DNA of 64,000 nucleotides from Palsa-147 sp963771905 (lineage in GTDB: Bacteria > Acidobacteriota > Terriglobia > Acidiferrales > UBA7541). A model generated the notes under the pieces. The model did no database searches. It was not told the DNA's origin and saw only the letters and a program-made list of their open reading frames with translations. The stretch covers positions 186,001 to 250,000 of the forward strand of contig CAVYVI010000009.1 in assembly GCA_963771905.1 (NCBI GenBank). The letters are read 5' to 3'. The first letter of the stretch is position 1, and every line of letters starts with the position of its first letter. The position numbers and the translations under genes are program-made. Below are positions 8,710-17,925 of the stretch, one piece after another.

Positions 8710-9480
8710 ATGAACAAGCGCCACTGGACAATTCTGGCCGCCGCTGCTCTCGCATTGATTCTTCTGCCGCAACTTCGCGCGCAGCAAGACCAATCACAAA
8801 GTCCAGCTCCACCGGCTTCCGGCATGAAGGGCATGAATATGAGCGAGATGCAGCGGGATACCGCCGCGTCGCCGCAGGCAGCCCAGGCTGCCAACGAAGA
8901 TATGTCCGACATGCGCATGGACATGGGCCCGCACATGCGCATGACAAATTTGCGGCCGGAGAACGCCACGGATGAACAGCGCGCTGCACAGGTTCTCGCA
9001 GAACTGCGTCCCGCGATCGAAAAATACAAGGACTATCACGTCGCGCTGGACGACGGCTTCAAGATCTTCGGGCCGAATGTGCCGCAGCCGCGCTATCATT
9101 TCACGAGCTGGCGCTACGCCATGGAAGCGCAATTCACGTTCAATCCCGAACATCCCACGTCGTTGCTCTACAAGAAAGTCGGCGACGGCTATGAGCTCGA
9201 GGGCGCGATGTACACCGCGCCGCAGCGAGACACCGAAGATCAGTTGAACGCGCGCATTCCGCTGAGCGTCGCGCGCTGGCACCAGCACGTGAATCTGTGC
9301 CTGCCGCCGAGGGGCGAGTCGCTCAAGCAGGCAAACTGGAGCCAATTCGGATTACGCGGCTCGATTGCCACCGAAGATGCGTGTGATACAGCCGGTGGAC
9401 GCTGGCATGCTGTGATCTTCAATTGGATGGTCCACGTGTATCCCTACGAGACAGATCCCGCCAAAATCTGGGCCCACTGA
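8710..9480 (+). CDS. Secreted Met-rich protein of unknown function
   Basis: 256 aa. A signal peptide is clear (MNKRHWTILAAAALALILL followed by PQLRAQ). Residues 35-80 are exceptionally rich in Met (GMKGMNMSEM, MSDMRMDMGPHMRM), a composition seen in periplasmic copper-handling proteins. The rest is a conserved-looking globular domain (KYKDYHVALDDGFKIFG, RYHFTSWRYAMEAQF, PLSVARWHQHVNLCLPP, IFNWMVHVYPYE) which I recognise only as a hypothetical family. A copper or other soft-metal role is inference from composition. The gene has GTAGGAGACGATACAA before its ATG and is followed by a strong terminator. Confidence 0.75.
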   Translation: MNKRHWTILAAAALALILLPQLRAQQDQSQSPAPPASGMKGMNMSEMQRDTAASPQAAQAANEDMSDMRMDMGPHMRMTNLRPENATDEQRAAQVLAELRPAIEKYKDYHVALDDGFKIFGPNVPQPRYHFTSWRYAMEAQFTFNPEHPTSLLYKKVGDGYELEGAMYTAPQRDTEDQLNARIPLSVARWHQHVNLCLPPRGESLKQANWSQFGLRGSIATEDACDTAGGRWHAVIFNWMVHVYPYETDPAKIWAH

Positions 9481-9508
9481 GCGCGGCCGGCAAAATCTTC
9501 GCCATCGC

Positions 9509-9553
9509 AAAATAGAACCGCCCCGGAAAACCTTCCCGGGGCGGTTCTATTTT
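9509..9553. terminator. Bidirectional rho-independent terminator
   Basis: A perfect 18-bp stem (AAAATAGAACCGCCCCGG, 9509-9526, with its complement 9536-9553) and a 9-base loop. The A-run and T-run at the ends make it work in both directions, which suits its place between two convergent genes. Confidence 0.92.
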
Positions 9554-9582
9554 CCCAATCCTTCGCGAACAACTGGGCGCGG

Positions 9583-10230
9583 CTACTTCTTTGCGTGCTC
9601 GTAGCGGCTCGTGATTTCGTCCCAGTTCGCAACATTCCACCAGGCTTCAATGTATTCCGGGCGGCGGTTCTGATATTTCAAATAGTAAGCGTGCTCCCAA
9701 ACATCGAGGCCGAACACCGGCTTTGCACCGTTCATGATGGGATTGTCCTGATTCGGCGCGGAATCGATGGCCAGCTTGCCGTTCTGGATGAGTAACCACG
9801 CCCAGCCGGAACCAAAGCGCGTCGTGGCCGCCTGACCGAATTTCGTCTTGAAGTCCGCGAAGCTGCCAAATGCGGATTTGATGGCGTCGGCGAGCTGACC
9901 CTTCGGCTCTCCGCCGCCGCCCTTCTTCATAATCTTCCAGAACATGGAGTGGTTCGCGTGTCCTCCGCCATTGTTGCGGACGGCGGTGCGCACATTTTCC
10001 GGTACGCGGTCAAGATGCGCGATCAATTCTTCAACGGGAAGCTTCAGGAGATCGGCATGACCATCGAGAGCCTTGTTGAGGTTGGTGACGTAGGCTCCGT
10101 GGTGCTTGTCGTGGTGAATTTCCATCGTCTTGGCGTCGATGTACGGCTCGAGCGCGTCGAAAGAATACGGCAGGGGCGGCACGGTATAGGCGGTTTGCGC
10201 GGCCGCGCCTTGCCCGGATGTGTGACTCAT
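9583..10230 (-). CDS. sodA: Superoxide dismutase (Fe/Mn family)
   Basis: Converts superoxide to hydrogen peroxide and oxygen. 215 aa with the expected metal ligands: His39 in EIHHDKHH, His94 in GGHANHSMFW, Asp176 and His180 in GLDVWEHAYY. The stretch NQDNPIM and the GSGWAWL block suggest the manganese or cambialistic type, but metal choice cannot be settled from sequence. The N-terminus carries about 15 extra residues (GQGAAAQTA) before TVPPLPY and no convincing signal peptide. Convergent with the Met-rich gene and divergent from the VIT1 transporter, whose start is about 100 bases away. Confidence 0.95.
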   Translation of the reverse strand: MSHTSGQGAAAQTAYTVPPLPYSFDALEPYIDAKTMEIHHDKHHGAYVTNLNKALDGHADLLKLPVEELIAHLDRVPENVRTAVRNNGGGHANHSMFWKIMKKGGGGEPKGQLADAIKSAFGSFADFKTKFGQAATTRFGSGWAWLLIQNGKLAIDSAPNQDNPIMNGAKPVFGLDVWEHAYYLKYQNRRPEYIEAWWNVANWDEITSRYEHAKK

Positions 10231-10334
10231 TTTTCCCTCCTCAATTTCCTATGTTGCTCCATAATTATAACCCTTGTAGCGTCGCGTGGCGCGGGCCGTT
10301 TGAAATTCCCCGGAGACCCGGCCAGGAGAAAAGA

Positions 10335-11039
10335 ATGCCCGCAACCGAACATGTGGAGAAACATTTCACCGCAACTGCGGCGGTGCGCGACATCGTGATC
10401 GGAATGTCGGATGGATTGACTGTTCCGTTTGCGCTCGCCGCGGGATTGACCGGAGCAGTCGCCGCGACGGCGGGCAATGTGATCGTGACGGCAGGATTCG
10501 CGGAAATCGCCGCGGGCTCGATCGCCATGGGACTCGGTGGATATCTCGCGGCGAAGACCGATACCGAGCACTACGCGTCTGAACAAGTTCGCGAATATCG
10601 CGAATGCGAAGAGATCCCCGACCAGGAAGAACTGGAAGTCGTGAAGGTTTTCCGCGAGTACGGCCTCAGCGACGACCAATTGAAACCTGTGGTTACTGCC
10701 ATCTGCTCGGACAAGGATCGCTGGGTCGACTTCATGATGCGATTCGAACTGGGCCTCGAGAAGCCGGAACCAACGCGCGCCGGCCGCAGCGCGGGAACAA
10801 TCGCGGTTTCCTACATCGTTGGGGGCCTGATTCCGCTCGCGCCATACATTTTCATGCGCAACGATGTCACGCACGCGCTGTGGATTTCGGTCGGCGTAAC
10901 GCTGCTCGCACTTTTTATTTTTGGCGCCATCAAGGGGCACTACACCGGCGTGAAGCCGTGGCGCGGCGGCGTGCAGACGGTTCTCGTCGGTGGCTTGGCG
11001 GCTGCCGCCGCGTTCACCCTGGCCAAACTCATCAGCTAA
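10335..11039 (+). CDS. VIT1/CCC1-family iron/manganese transporter
   Basis: 234 aa inner-membrane protein. The first helix block (VRDIVIGMSDGLTVPFALAAGL) and GSIAMGLGGYLAAKTDTEHY are the conserved segments of the vacuolar iron transporter family; the cytoplasmic Glu-rich region (REYRECEEIPDQEELEV) corresponds to the metal-binding domain, and about three more helices follow. It should move Fe2+ or Mn2+ out of the cytoplasm. ATG at 10335 was chosen over the longer open frame because GGAGAA lies just upstream. Placement next to superoxide dismutase suggests joint handling of redox-active metals (inference). Confidence 0.88.
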   Translation: MPATEHVEKHFTATAAVRDIVIGMSDGLTVPFALAAGLTGAVAATAGNVIVTAGFAEIAAGSIAMGLGGYLAAKTDTEHYASEQVREYRECEEIPDQEELEVVKVFREYGLSDDQLKPVVTAICSDKDRWVDFMMRFELGLEKPEPTRAGRSAGTIAVSYIVGGLIPLAPYIFMRNDVTHALWISVGVTLLALFIFGAIKGHYTGVKPWRGGVQTVLVGGLAAAAAFTLAKLIS

Positions 11040-11166
11040 GAACCGTGGCCGAAGGTCTTAAAGTTGACGGTGCAGAAGCGCCGCTTGCCGTGCGACATGC
11101 CGCTCGTCGCGCACGCTCCGGCACCTGCCCTCGAAAACCGTCAATGAGAGATGCCGGCTCCGCCGA

Positions 11167-12708
11167 TTAGTCTTTTTTCTCGGGTTCGCTGCCGAGACTA
11201 CCAAACGGCCAAATACCGAACGCTTTCAGCTCTACGTCCATTTTTTTCTCGATCAGCATCCGCGCCGTTTTTTCGGCAGGCCACGGCGCCGCGAGCCGCT
11301 CCGCACGATCGGCGATCCAGAACGCCGTCAACGCCATCACGGTTGTATCGCGCGCGAGAACGTCCGGACTCACTTTGTCGAAGGTGTCGACGGCCGAATG
11401 ATGCGTGTATTTGTAGTCCGGTGAATTCTGATCGAGATTGATTCCCGGGAGGCCATTCAGCGAAAACGGGCCGGTGTCTGTACCGAATTCGAGCTTGTCG
11501 TCAACGGAAATGTCATCGAGATCGCGCAAGCCCTTGGCGAACTCGGACACAGTCGGAATCAGATCGTCTCGGCCGCCCAGATTAAATGCCTGGACCGGGC
11601 CTTGCCCATTGTCGAGAATCACGGCCGCGACGTGGTTTGCCATCTCGTCCTTGTGCTCCTTGACGTAAGCGAGCGAGCCGAGCAGTCCTTCCTCTTCGCC
11701 GGTGAAGAGAACGAATCGCAGCGTGCGGCGCGGCTTGTAACCGGATTTCACGATTGCTTCCGCAGCGCCCAGCGTCGTCGTTGTGCCCATGCCGTTATCG
11801 GTCGTACCTTCGGCGAGATCCCAGGAATCAAGATGGCCGCCTACGACGACGATTTGCTCCGGATGCTCCGTGCCTCGAATCTCGCCCACCACATTCGCGG
11901 TCTGAACCGGGCCATCGGTGACGCGATTCTGTACGTTGATCTTTATTCGTACCGTCTTCCCGCGATCGAGAAGCCGCTCGATGATGCCTTGGTCCTCGGC
12001 CGTCATGCTGACAACTGGAATTTCGTAATACGTATCGAATCCCAGAACGCCGGTATGCGTCAGATTCATTCCCGTCGCTTTTCGGCCGCCCTGTCCGCCG
12101 ATTACGGCGACGGCATGCGCGTCATGGGCTGCTTTCAGGAATGGTCCGAACTGCGTAAAGAGTGAAGCCGAATCGGCTGGAGCCTCCCCTTTGGCGACGG
12201 CGAGAATCACTTTGCCGTTCCAGTTTGCCGAATCGTTCTTCATCTCGTCAACGAGCTGGTAAATGTTCACGGTGACGATGTCGGCCTCGACGCCGCCAGG
12301 AGGCGTCGAGCCCACCCAGCCGAGAGCATCGATGTGCAAGTTGTGATGCGACGGCGCCGTCATTTCCGCGCTTGCCGATATCCGCGTCCAACCATGCGAC
12401 ATCCGAAACGGTTCCGTGTGCACGTTCTCAAGACCAATCGATTTCATCTTCTCGACGCCCCAGGCTATCGCCTGCGCGGCTTGGGGAGAACCAGTAACGC
12501 GCCCGCCGATGTCATCGCTCAATTCCTCGAGATATTCGTAAGGCTTCAGGTCGGTCATTCCCTCCCCGGCGATGACGGCGAGCTTGCGATTCATATCCGT
12601 GTCCAGGAACACAGGCGGGCCGTCGGAACCGGGAGCGGTCCGCGCTGGCCGGGCGGCGAAAAACAAAACTATGGCCGCGCACGCGAGGAGCATCAATCTG
12701 CGGGTCAT
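11167..12708 (-). CDS. Secreted M28-family zinc metallopeptidase (carboxypeptidase Q-like)
   Basis: 513 aa with a signal peptide (MTRRLMLLACAAIVLFFA). A protease-associated domain is inserted in the N-terminal half. The two-zinc site is complete: VVGGHLDSWD (His, Asp), TTDNGMG (bridging Asp), FTGEEEGLLGS (catalytic Glu pair), VILDNGQGP (Asp) and YKYTHHSAVDT (His). An active secreted or periplasmic exopeptidase is expected. AGGAGAGCTTGG precedes the ATG. Monocistronic; it is divergent from the HtrA gene. Confidence 0.92.
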   Translation of the reverse strand: MTRRLMLLACAAIVLFFAARPARTAPGSDGPPVFLDTDMNRKLAVIAGEGMTDLKPYEYLEELSDDIGGRVTGSPQAAQAIAWGVEKMKSIGLENVHTEPFRMSHGWTRISASAEMTAPSHHNLHIDALGWVGSTPPGGVEADIVTVNIYQLVDEMKNDSANWNGKVILAVAKGEAPADSASLFTQFGPFLKAAHDAHAVAVIGGQGGRKATGMNLTHTGVLGFDTYYEIPVVSMTAEDQGIIERLLDRGKTVRIKINVQNRVTDGPVQTANVVGEIRGTEHPEQIVVVGGHLDSWDLAEGTTDNGMGTTTTLGAAEAIVKSGYKPRRTLRFVLFTGEEEGLLGSLAYVKEHKDEMANHVAAVILDNGQGPVQAFNLGGRDDLIPTVSEFAKGLRDLDDISVDDKLEFGTDTGPFSLNGLPGINLDQNSPDYKYTHHSAVDTFDKVSPDVLARDTTVMALTAFWIADRAERLAAPWPAEKTARMLIEKKMDVELKAFGIWPFGSLGSEPEKKD

Positions 12709-13065
12709 CCAAGCTCTCCTTTATTGCGGGCGAATTGGCGATTCTTTTATTCGCGGAGCGAAATTCTGCAAGGTGCCGTTGTTTCGTATGATTTGGACGG
12801 GCATTGTGACAAAAAGGCTTACGTGCTGTCAAAATCGCGCACTAATGCCTTTCAATTACGCTCGCGCGAATAGACTTCCTCGCGAGCGGCTCGCCGTGCT
12901 CACCCAACGCTCTCTCTTCCGTCTGCATCTAATAGACTCGAGAACGAAAATGAGTCTGGAGACAGCCTGTTCATGGGTTTGGGAAAATCGGATATCATTG
13001 TAGTGACTCGGGTTTAATCCCTCGGGCAGACAGCCCGTCTTATCGGAACAAAGGAGATTAGCAAA
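12709..13065. other. Divergent intergenic region
   Basis: 357 bases between the divergent M28 peptidase and HtrA genes. It must hold both promoters. I see no RNA gene or strong hairpin, only an AAAGGAGATTAGCAAA ribosome site at its right end. Confidence 0.5.
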
Positions 13066-14574
13066 ATGAGTGCGAAAGTTATTGGGGTGCGCCGCTGGGT
13101 CGCTTTCACGATTCTTGCGATTGCGCTCGTAGCCGGCGGTATTTTTGGCGTGTGCGCGATGAACTGGTCGGGCCACACTGTTTTCGGAGCTGCGCGAATT
13201 CCGTTGAAGATGGCCGGGGATCCAAGTCCTGTGAGCCTCGGTGGATTCACCAACGGGTTTGCGTCCATCTTGAAGCCGGCGCTTCCCGCGGTCGTGAGCA
13301 TTTATTCTTCGAAAGTTGTGAAGGCGCCTACTTCGGATCAGATGCAGCCATTTTTCAACGATCCAATGTTCCGCCAATTTTTTGGCGATCAATTCGGACA
13401 ACAATCCCAGCATCCCCATTCGGAGCGCGAGCAGAGCCTCGGCTCCGGCGTGATCGTGAGCCCCGATGGGTATCTACTGACAAATAATCACGTCGTGGAG
13501 GGAGCAACCGATATCAAGGTTGCGCTCACCGATCGCCGCGAGTTCACTGCGAAAGTGATTGGAACCGATCCCAAGACGGACATCGCTTTGCTGAAGATTG
13601 ACGCAACGAATCTGCCAACCTTGGCGCTAGGCGACTCTTCGAAGATCGAAGTGGGCGATGTCGTCTTCGCCATTGGCGATCCGTTTGGCGTTGGTGAGAC
13701 GGCGACGATGGGAATTGTCAGCGCCAAGAATCGCGGTTTCAACAGCCAGATCGAAGATTACGAAGACTTCATCCAGACGGACGCTGCCATCAATCATGGA
13801 AATTCCGGCGGCGCTCTGATCGATCTGCACGGCGATTTGGTTGGCATCAATACGGCGATCCTCCCGGGGAATGGCGGCGGTAATCAGGGAATCGGCTTCG
13901 CCATCCCCATCAACATGGCGCATATAGTCATGGATCAGCTCGCGGCCCATGGCAAGGTCGTGCGCGGTTATCTGGGCATCCACATCGAGTCCGTAACGCC
14001 GGCGTTGCAGAAATCTTTCGGCTTGCCCAACGCGAACGGCGCGCTGGTCGGTGACGTGACGGCGGATGGCCCGTCGGGAAAAGCTGGCCTGAAGCGAGGC
14101 GACGTCATTACCGAGCTCAACGGTCAGAACATCGTGGATAGCAACGATCTGCGTCTCCGCGTTTCGGAAACCGCTCCGGGCACACCTGTGCAATTGAAGG
14201 TCATTCGCGACGGTCAACCGAAGAATGTCAGTGTGACGCTCGGCGCGCTCCCTGAAAAGGATGAGCAGGCCCCGGCAACCGAGAACAAGGGTTCAGCGCT
14301 CGATGGTGTGCAGGTGCAAACGCTCACGCCTGAAATCGCGCAGGAACTCGAGCTTCCTGCCGGAACGCACGGTGTCGTGGTTGGCTCCGTCGATCCGTCG
14401 AGCCCGGCAGCCGAATCGGGTCTCAGCCGCGGCGATGTGATCCAAGAAGTGAATCACAAGCCGGTCAGCAACTCGCAGGAGTTCGAACAGGCCGTCAGTG
14501 CTAGCAAGGGTACAGTTCTGTTGCTCGTCAATCACGGCGGCGTGACGGCCTATATCGCCATCGACGGCCACTAA
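13066..14574 (+). CDS. degP: HtrA/DegP-type periplasmic serine protease (Do family)
   Basis: 502 aa, anchored or secreted through an N-terminal hydrophobic helix (residues 10-31). Trypsin-like domain with the full catalytic triad: His142 (TNNHVVEG), Asp172 (KTDIALLKI) and Ser247 (NHGNSGGAL). Two PDZ domains follow, at about 290-385 (VRGYLGIHIESV, GLKRGDVITELNG) and 405-500 (GLSRGDVIQEVN). Degrades or refolds misfolded envelope proteins. An unusually good ribosome site (AAAGGAGATTAGCAAAATG) suggests strong translation. A GC hairpin follows the stop. Confidence 0.95.
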   Translation: MSAKVIGVRRWVAFTILAIALVAGGIFGVCAMNWSGHTVFGAARIPLKMAGDPSPVSLGGFTNGFASILKPALPAVVSIYSSKVVKAPTSDQMQPFFNDPMFRQFFGDQFGQQSQHPHSEREQSLGSGVIVSPDGYLLTNNHVVEGATDIKVALTDRREFTAKVIGTDPKTDIALLKIDATNLPTLALGDSSKIEVGDVVFAIGDPFGVGETATMGIVSAKNRGFNSQIEDYEDFIQTDAAINHGNSGGALIDLHGDLVGINTAILPGNGGGNQGIGFAIPINMAHIVMDQLAAHGKVVRGYLGIHIESVTPALQKSFGLPNANGALVGDVTADGPSGKAGLKRGDVITELNGQNIVDSNDLRLRVSETAPGTPVQLKVIRDGQPKNVSVTLGALPEKDEQAPATENKGSALDGVQVQTLTPEIAQELELPAGTHGVVVGSVDPSSPAAESGLSRGDVIQEVNHKPVSNSQEFEQAVSASKGTVLLLVNHGGVTAYIAIDGH

Positions 14575-14964
14575 ACATTAACCGCTGCATCGCATAATGG
14601 AGGGCGCGGCCGCTCATTGCGGCCGCGCCTCTGATTCTCTGCAAGTGAGCCCAGCCCGATTCTGCTACCGTGTAGCCGCGGCAGCCAAAATTCGCATCAC
14701 ATTTGGATGATGAATTGCACGGGTATCCGAGGCGAGTATCAATTCGCAACATTATATTGACTCCCTCGGTTTTGTAGTTGCTAGGGAAGCGCTACATGGG
14801 CGAGGCGCGCTTGGGACAGTCGCGGAACAGGTTATGCTTTCAACACGACTGAAGGTAGAATAGTACTTCAGTCCTATTCCCCCAGCCGGGCAGTCTAGTA
14901 CTAAATGGATGGCGCGGATTGTTGCGCACACGCATCTCATTTTGAACCGGATTCGGAGACAGCC
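14575..14964. other. Intergenic region upstream of tonB-like gene
   Basis: 390 bases. Contains a GC hairpin (14603-14629) after degP and, near the right end, two copies of TAGTACT at 14861-14867 and 14896-14902 (35-base period), plus a GAATAG/CTATTC inverted pair around 14857-14879. These look like operator candidates for the TonB gene but no known regulator is implied. Confidence 0.4.
14603..14629 (+). terminator. GC-rich hairpin after degP
   Basis: An 11-bp perfect stem (GGCGCGGCCGC / GCGGCCGCGCC) with a 5-base loop, 28 bases past the stop. No U-tract follows, so it is a weak or RNA-stabilising candidate. Confidence 0.5.
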
Positions 14965-16014
14965 ATGGCTACGACTTCACGAACATTATCGCGAAACTTG
15001 TTCTCGCCGCTTCCAGACGGTGAATCCCGTCTCCGTTCTTTTGGTGCTGGCTTCGGCCTTGAAGTTCTGGCTGTGGTGCTGCTGGTGGGAATCCCGTTGC
15101 TGATGCCGCAGAAACTCGAAGTGGCGCGCCGGTATTGGATCACACCGATCGAAGCGCCGCCCGTGGTGCCATGGAAACCGCAGCCTCCTCCGAAGGTTGT
15201 GAAAATGGCCGCCGTGAAGCCGCCGCCAGTCGTGGCGAAGGAAATTCCTCCGGCGCCCATCGTGCCTCCCAAGCCGAAGATCATGTCTCCGGTTTTCACT
15301 TCTCCCGTCGCGAAACCAAAGACGGCCAAGAGAGACACACCGAATCCCGACGCTCTGGGCATGAAAGACATTTTCGTCGAAAAGAAACCGCTTTCCCTGG
15401 GTAGTTCTGCAATTCCCACTTTGACAAAGCCCCGCGAGGCCGTACAGACTGGCGGCTTCGGTGACCCGAACGGCGTTCCACCGAATCCGAACAGCCACGG
15501 CTCGCCGAACATCGCCACGCTCGGCTCGTATGATTTGCCGCCTGGTCCAGGCTACGGAAACGGCACGGGCGGCGCGAAGGGTGCGAAAGGAGTTGTTGCT
15601 AGCGCTGGGTTCGGCAACGGAATTGCCGCGGGAAGCCCGAATGGTGGCGGACGCGGCGGCGCGGTCCAGACCGGTGCCTTCAGCGATCAGAACACGGCAG
15701 CCGCGGCGCCGAAGCCAAAGGCGGCGGCGACAGCAACTCCGCATACCGAGCCCGTCGAGATTACCTTTAAACCGCGTCCGGCGTACACAGATCAGGCGCG
15801 CCAAGCAAAAATCGAAGGCGACGTCTTGTTACAGGTAGTATTTACGGCATCAGGCAAGGTTCAAATCGTGCGGGTGGTTCGAGGTTTGGGGTATGGTTTA
15901 AATGAGACTGCGCAGGCGGCAGCCCGACAGATCCAGTTCAAGCCGGCGCGTCAAGATGGACAACCCGTCGACTTCAACGGGATTGTGCACATTACGTTCG
16001 AACTGGCGTACTAA
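14965..16014 (+). CDS. TonB family energy-transducing protein
   Basis: About 349 aa from ATG 14965, preceded by CGGAGACAGCC (the frame is open upstream to 14905). One N-terminal membrane anchor (EVLAVVLLVGIPLL), then a long Pro/Lys-rich periplasmic spacer (PPVVPWKPQPPPKVVKMAA) and Gly/Asn-rich linker, then a C-terminal TonB domain: EITFKPRPAYTDQARQAKIE, GDVLLQVVFTASGKV and the closing IQFKPARQDGQPV. It couples the ExbBD proton-motive force to outer-membrane receptors, or acts in envelope spanning. No exbB/exbD or receptor gene is adjacent. 28 bases separate it from the next gene, so the two are probably co-transcribed. Confidence 0.88.
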   Translation: MATTSRTLSRNLFSPLPDGESRLRSFGAGFGLEVLAVVLLVGIPLLMPQKLEVARRYWITPIEAPPVVPWKPQPPPKVVKMAAVKPPPVVAKEIPPAPIVPPKPKIMSPVFTSPVAKPKTAKRDTPNPDALGMKDIFVEKKPLSLGSSAIPTLTKPREAVQTGGFGDPNGVPPNPNSHGSPNIATLGSYDLPPGPGYGNGTGGAKGAKGVVASAGFGNGIAAGSPNGGGRGGAVQTGAFSDQNTAAAAPKPKAAATATPHTEPVEITFKPRPAYTDQARQAKIEGDVLLQVVFTASGKVQIVRVVRGLGYGLNETAQAAARQIQFKPARQDGQPVDFNGIVHITFELAY

Positions 16015-16042
16015 AGCGATATCGCGGAGGGGGAGATTTTCG

Positions 16043-17797
16043 ATGCGCGCGTGGACGAAGTGTTTTCTATTGGCGACGCTTGTCGCCGCGATCCCAGGTT
16101 GGGCGGGGGCTCAGCAGGCAACTCAGGCAACGTCTGCCGTGGACCAGGTGGTGGACCGCATCACCGCACGCGAACAAAAGGAAGTCGCGACCATCCGGCA
16201 GTACAGCCCTCTCATTGAAACCTATATTCAGGATATGAAGCCCGATCAGGAAATGGGCAGCATTCCTGTGAAGGACCATTATTTCATCGGCCTTGCGGAT
16301 TTTGGCAAGGGCGTCGTCGATCACTCTTTGCTCGATGCGACACCGAAGGGCGGACTCAAGGGCAAACTGAACCCGGAGGGTCCTCTTGCACACGTTTCGG
16401 ATTTCTTCAATTTCAGTTCGAGCTACGATCCAACAGCATTCCTCGACATGGTTTTTGTCGACGCGAACGGTTTCGACCGCTCGCATTACCATTTTGAATA
16501 CGTTCGCCGCGAGTTCCTCGGCGAAGTAAAGTGCCTGGTTTTTGACGTCACGCCACTGCCGCATTCCGGCAAAGGGCGTTTCAAGGGACGCATCTGGGCG
16601 AACGATCAGGATTACACAATTGTCCGCTTCAACGGTGTTTACACGCCGATCGCCAGCTATTCCGGCTATAACGTCCATTTCGATTCGTGGCGCATCAATA
16701 TGCAACCCGGTCTCTGGCTGCCCGCTTATATCTATAGCCAGGAGACGTCGTTGAAAGAAGTCTTCGGCGGCAACGTACGATTCCGTTCGCAAACACGCCT
16801 GTGGGGCTACAATCTGAGGGGTGCGGGCCACGAGAGCGACTTCACTGAACTGACTGTCGAGGCGCCTGGCGCGATTCAGGATCAGGCACAGGCGTCGCAG
16901 GATCCTACGCCAGTCGAGGCGGAACGGACATGGCAGCATGAGGCCGAGGACAATGTTCTCGATCGGCTGCAGCGTTCCGGCTTGATTGCGACCCCAGGAT
17001 CGGTGGACAAGATTCTCGCGACGGTCGTCAACAACATCGAGGTCACCAACAATATTGACATTCAGCCCGAAATTCGCTGCCGAGTGCTACTCACCTCAAC
17101 GCTCGAATCATTTTCGATTGGCCATACGATCGTGCTGAGCCGCGGCTTGCTCGACGTTCTGCCGGACGAAGCGAGTCTGGCGACGATGCTGGCCCAGGAG
17201 ATGGGCACCATTATCGTAACCAAGCCGGAAGCCGATCAGTGGGGCTTCAACGACTTGACGAACGTGTCGACCACCGAAGTTCTCCAGCGTCTGTCTTTCC
17301 GCGACACGCCGCACGACGCGGAACTCGCGAATCAGAAGGCCATCGAGCTTCTCAAGAACTCGCCCTACAAAGACAAGCTCGCCGTTGCAGGATTGTTTCT
17401 GAAACAGCTCGACGCCGAACAGAAGGCGCTTCCTTCCTTGATTAACCCGAAACTCGGAAACAGCGTCTTCTTTGCACAATCGCTGATCAATGCCGCGCCT
17501 CAACTTCAGCCCGCCAAGTTGGACCAGATCGCTGCGCTACCCCTCGGCGCGCGCATCAAGCTCGATCCGTGGTCCGACAAGGTTGAGATGGTGACGGGCA
17601 AGCCCGTGGCGTTGTTCTCTGAGCGCGAGAAAATGCCGTTCGAAGTCACGCCGTTCGCCCCGTTCCTTACCTACTACACGAAAGCTGCCGTCGAGGCTCC
17701 ACCGCCAGCAAAGGCGGATGTGGCGAAAACGCAGCCTGATGTCGCGCAACCGGTTCCTGCACAGCCGCAGGATCCCCAGCCGCAACCTCAGCAATAA
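16043..17797 (+). CDS. Secreted protein with inactive M48-like domain
   Basis: 584 aa; ATG at 16043 follows GGAGGGGGAG. Signal peptide MRAWTKCFLLATLVAAI. The first half carries a LolA-like lipoprotein-sorting fold (FLGEVKCLVFDVTP, GRIWANDQDYTIVRFNGVY, PGLWLPAYIYSQE). The second half follows the layout of a Zn-peptidase of family M48: IGHTIVLSRGLLDVLPDEA then LATMLAQEMGTIIV. The HExxH of active enzymes is replaced by QEMGT (385-389), so both zinc histidines are gone and the domain should be catalytically dead. The C-terminal tail is a Pro/Gln-rich repeat. Linked to the TonB-like gene upstream; function unknown, probably scaffold or envelope quality control. Confidence 0.75.
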   Translation: MRAWTKCFLLATLVAAIPGWAGAQQATQATSAVDQVVDRITAREQKEVATIRQYSPLIETYIQDMKPDQEMGSIPVKDHYFIGLADFGKGVVDHSLLDATPKGGLKGKLNPEGPLAHVSDFFNFSSSYDPTAFLDMVFVDANGFDRSHYHFEYVRREFLGEVKCLVFDVTPLPHSGKGRFKGRIWANDQDYTIVRFNGVYTPIASYSGYNVHFDSWRINMQPGLWLPAYIYSQETSLKEVFGGNVRFRSQTRLWGYNLRGAGHESDFTELTVEAPGAIQDQAQASQDPTPVEAERTWQHEAEDNVLDRLQRSGLIATPGSVDKILATVVNNIEVTNNIDIQPEIRCRVLLTSTLESFSIGHTIVLSRGLLDVLPDEASLATMLAQEMGTIIVTKPEADQWGFNDLTNVSTTEVLQRLSFRDTPHDAELANQKAIELLKNSPYKDKLAVAGLFLKQLDAEQKALPSLINPKLGNSVFFAQSLINAAPQLQPAKLDQIAALPLGARIKLDPWSDKVEMVTGKPVALFSEREKMPFEVTPFAPFLTYYTKAAVEAPPPAKADVAKTQPDVAQPVPAQPQDPQPQPQQ

Positions 17798-17820
17798 CCA
17801 ACAATTTTCTCGTCCGAATC

Positions 17821-17861
17821 CAAGAGCCCGGCGGTGAATTCGACTCGCCACCGGGCTCTTG
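17821..17861 (+). terminator. Rho-independent terminator
   Basis: An 11-bp stem CAAGAGCCCGG / CCGGGCTCTTG, extendable by imperfect pairs, followed by TTATT. It sits 24 bases beyond the stop of the M48-like gene and ends the TonB transcript. Confidence 0.8.
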
Positions 17862-17925
17862 TTATTGCGTGCATCGAAGCTCGTTCTGGTAAATCGCCGC
17901 GAATCGCTTCCCAATTCATCCGGGA

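Noticed and set aside
16067..16939. A 290-codon minus-strand frame
   Set aside because: Shadow of the LolA-like part of the secreted M48-like protein.
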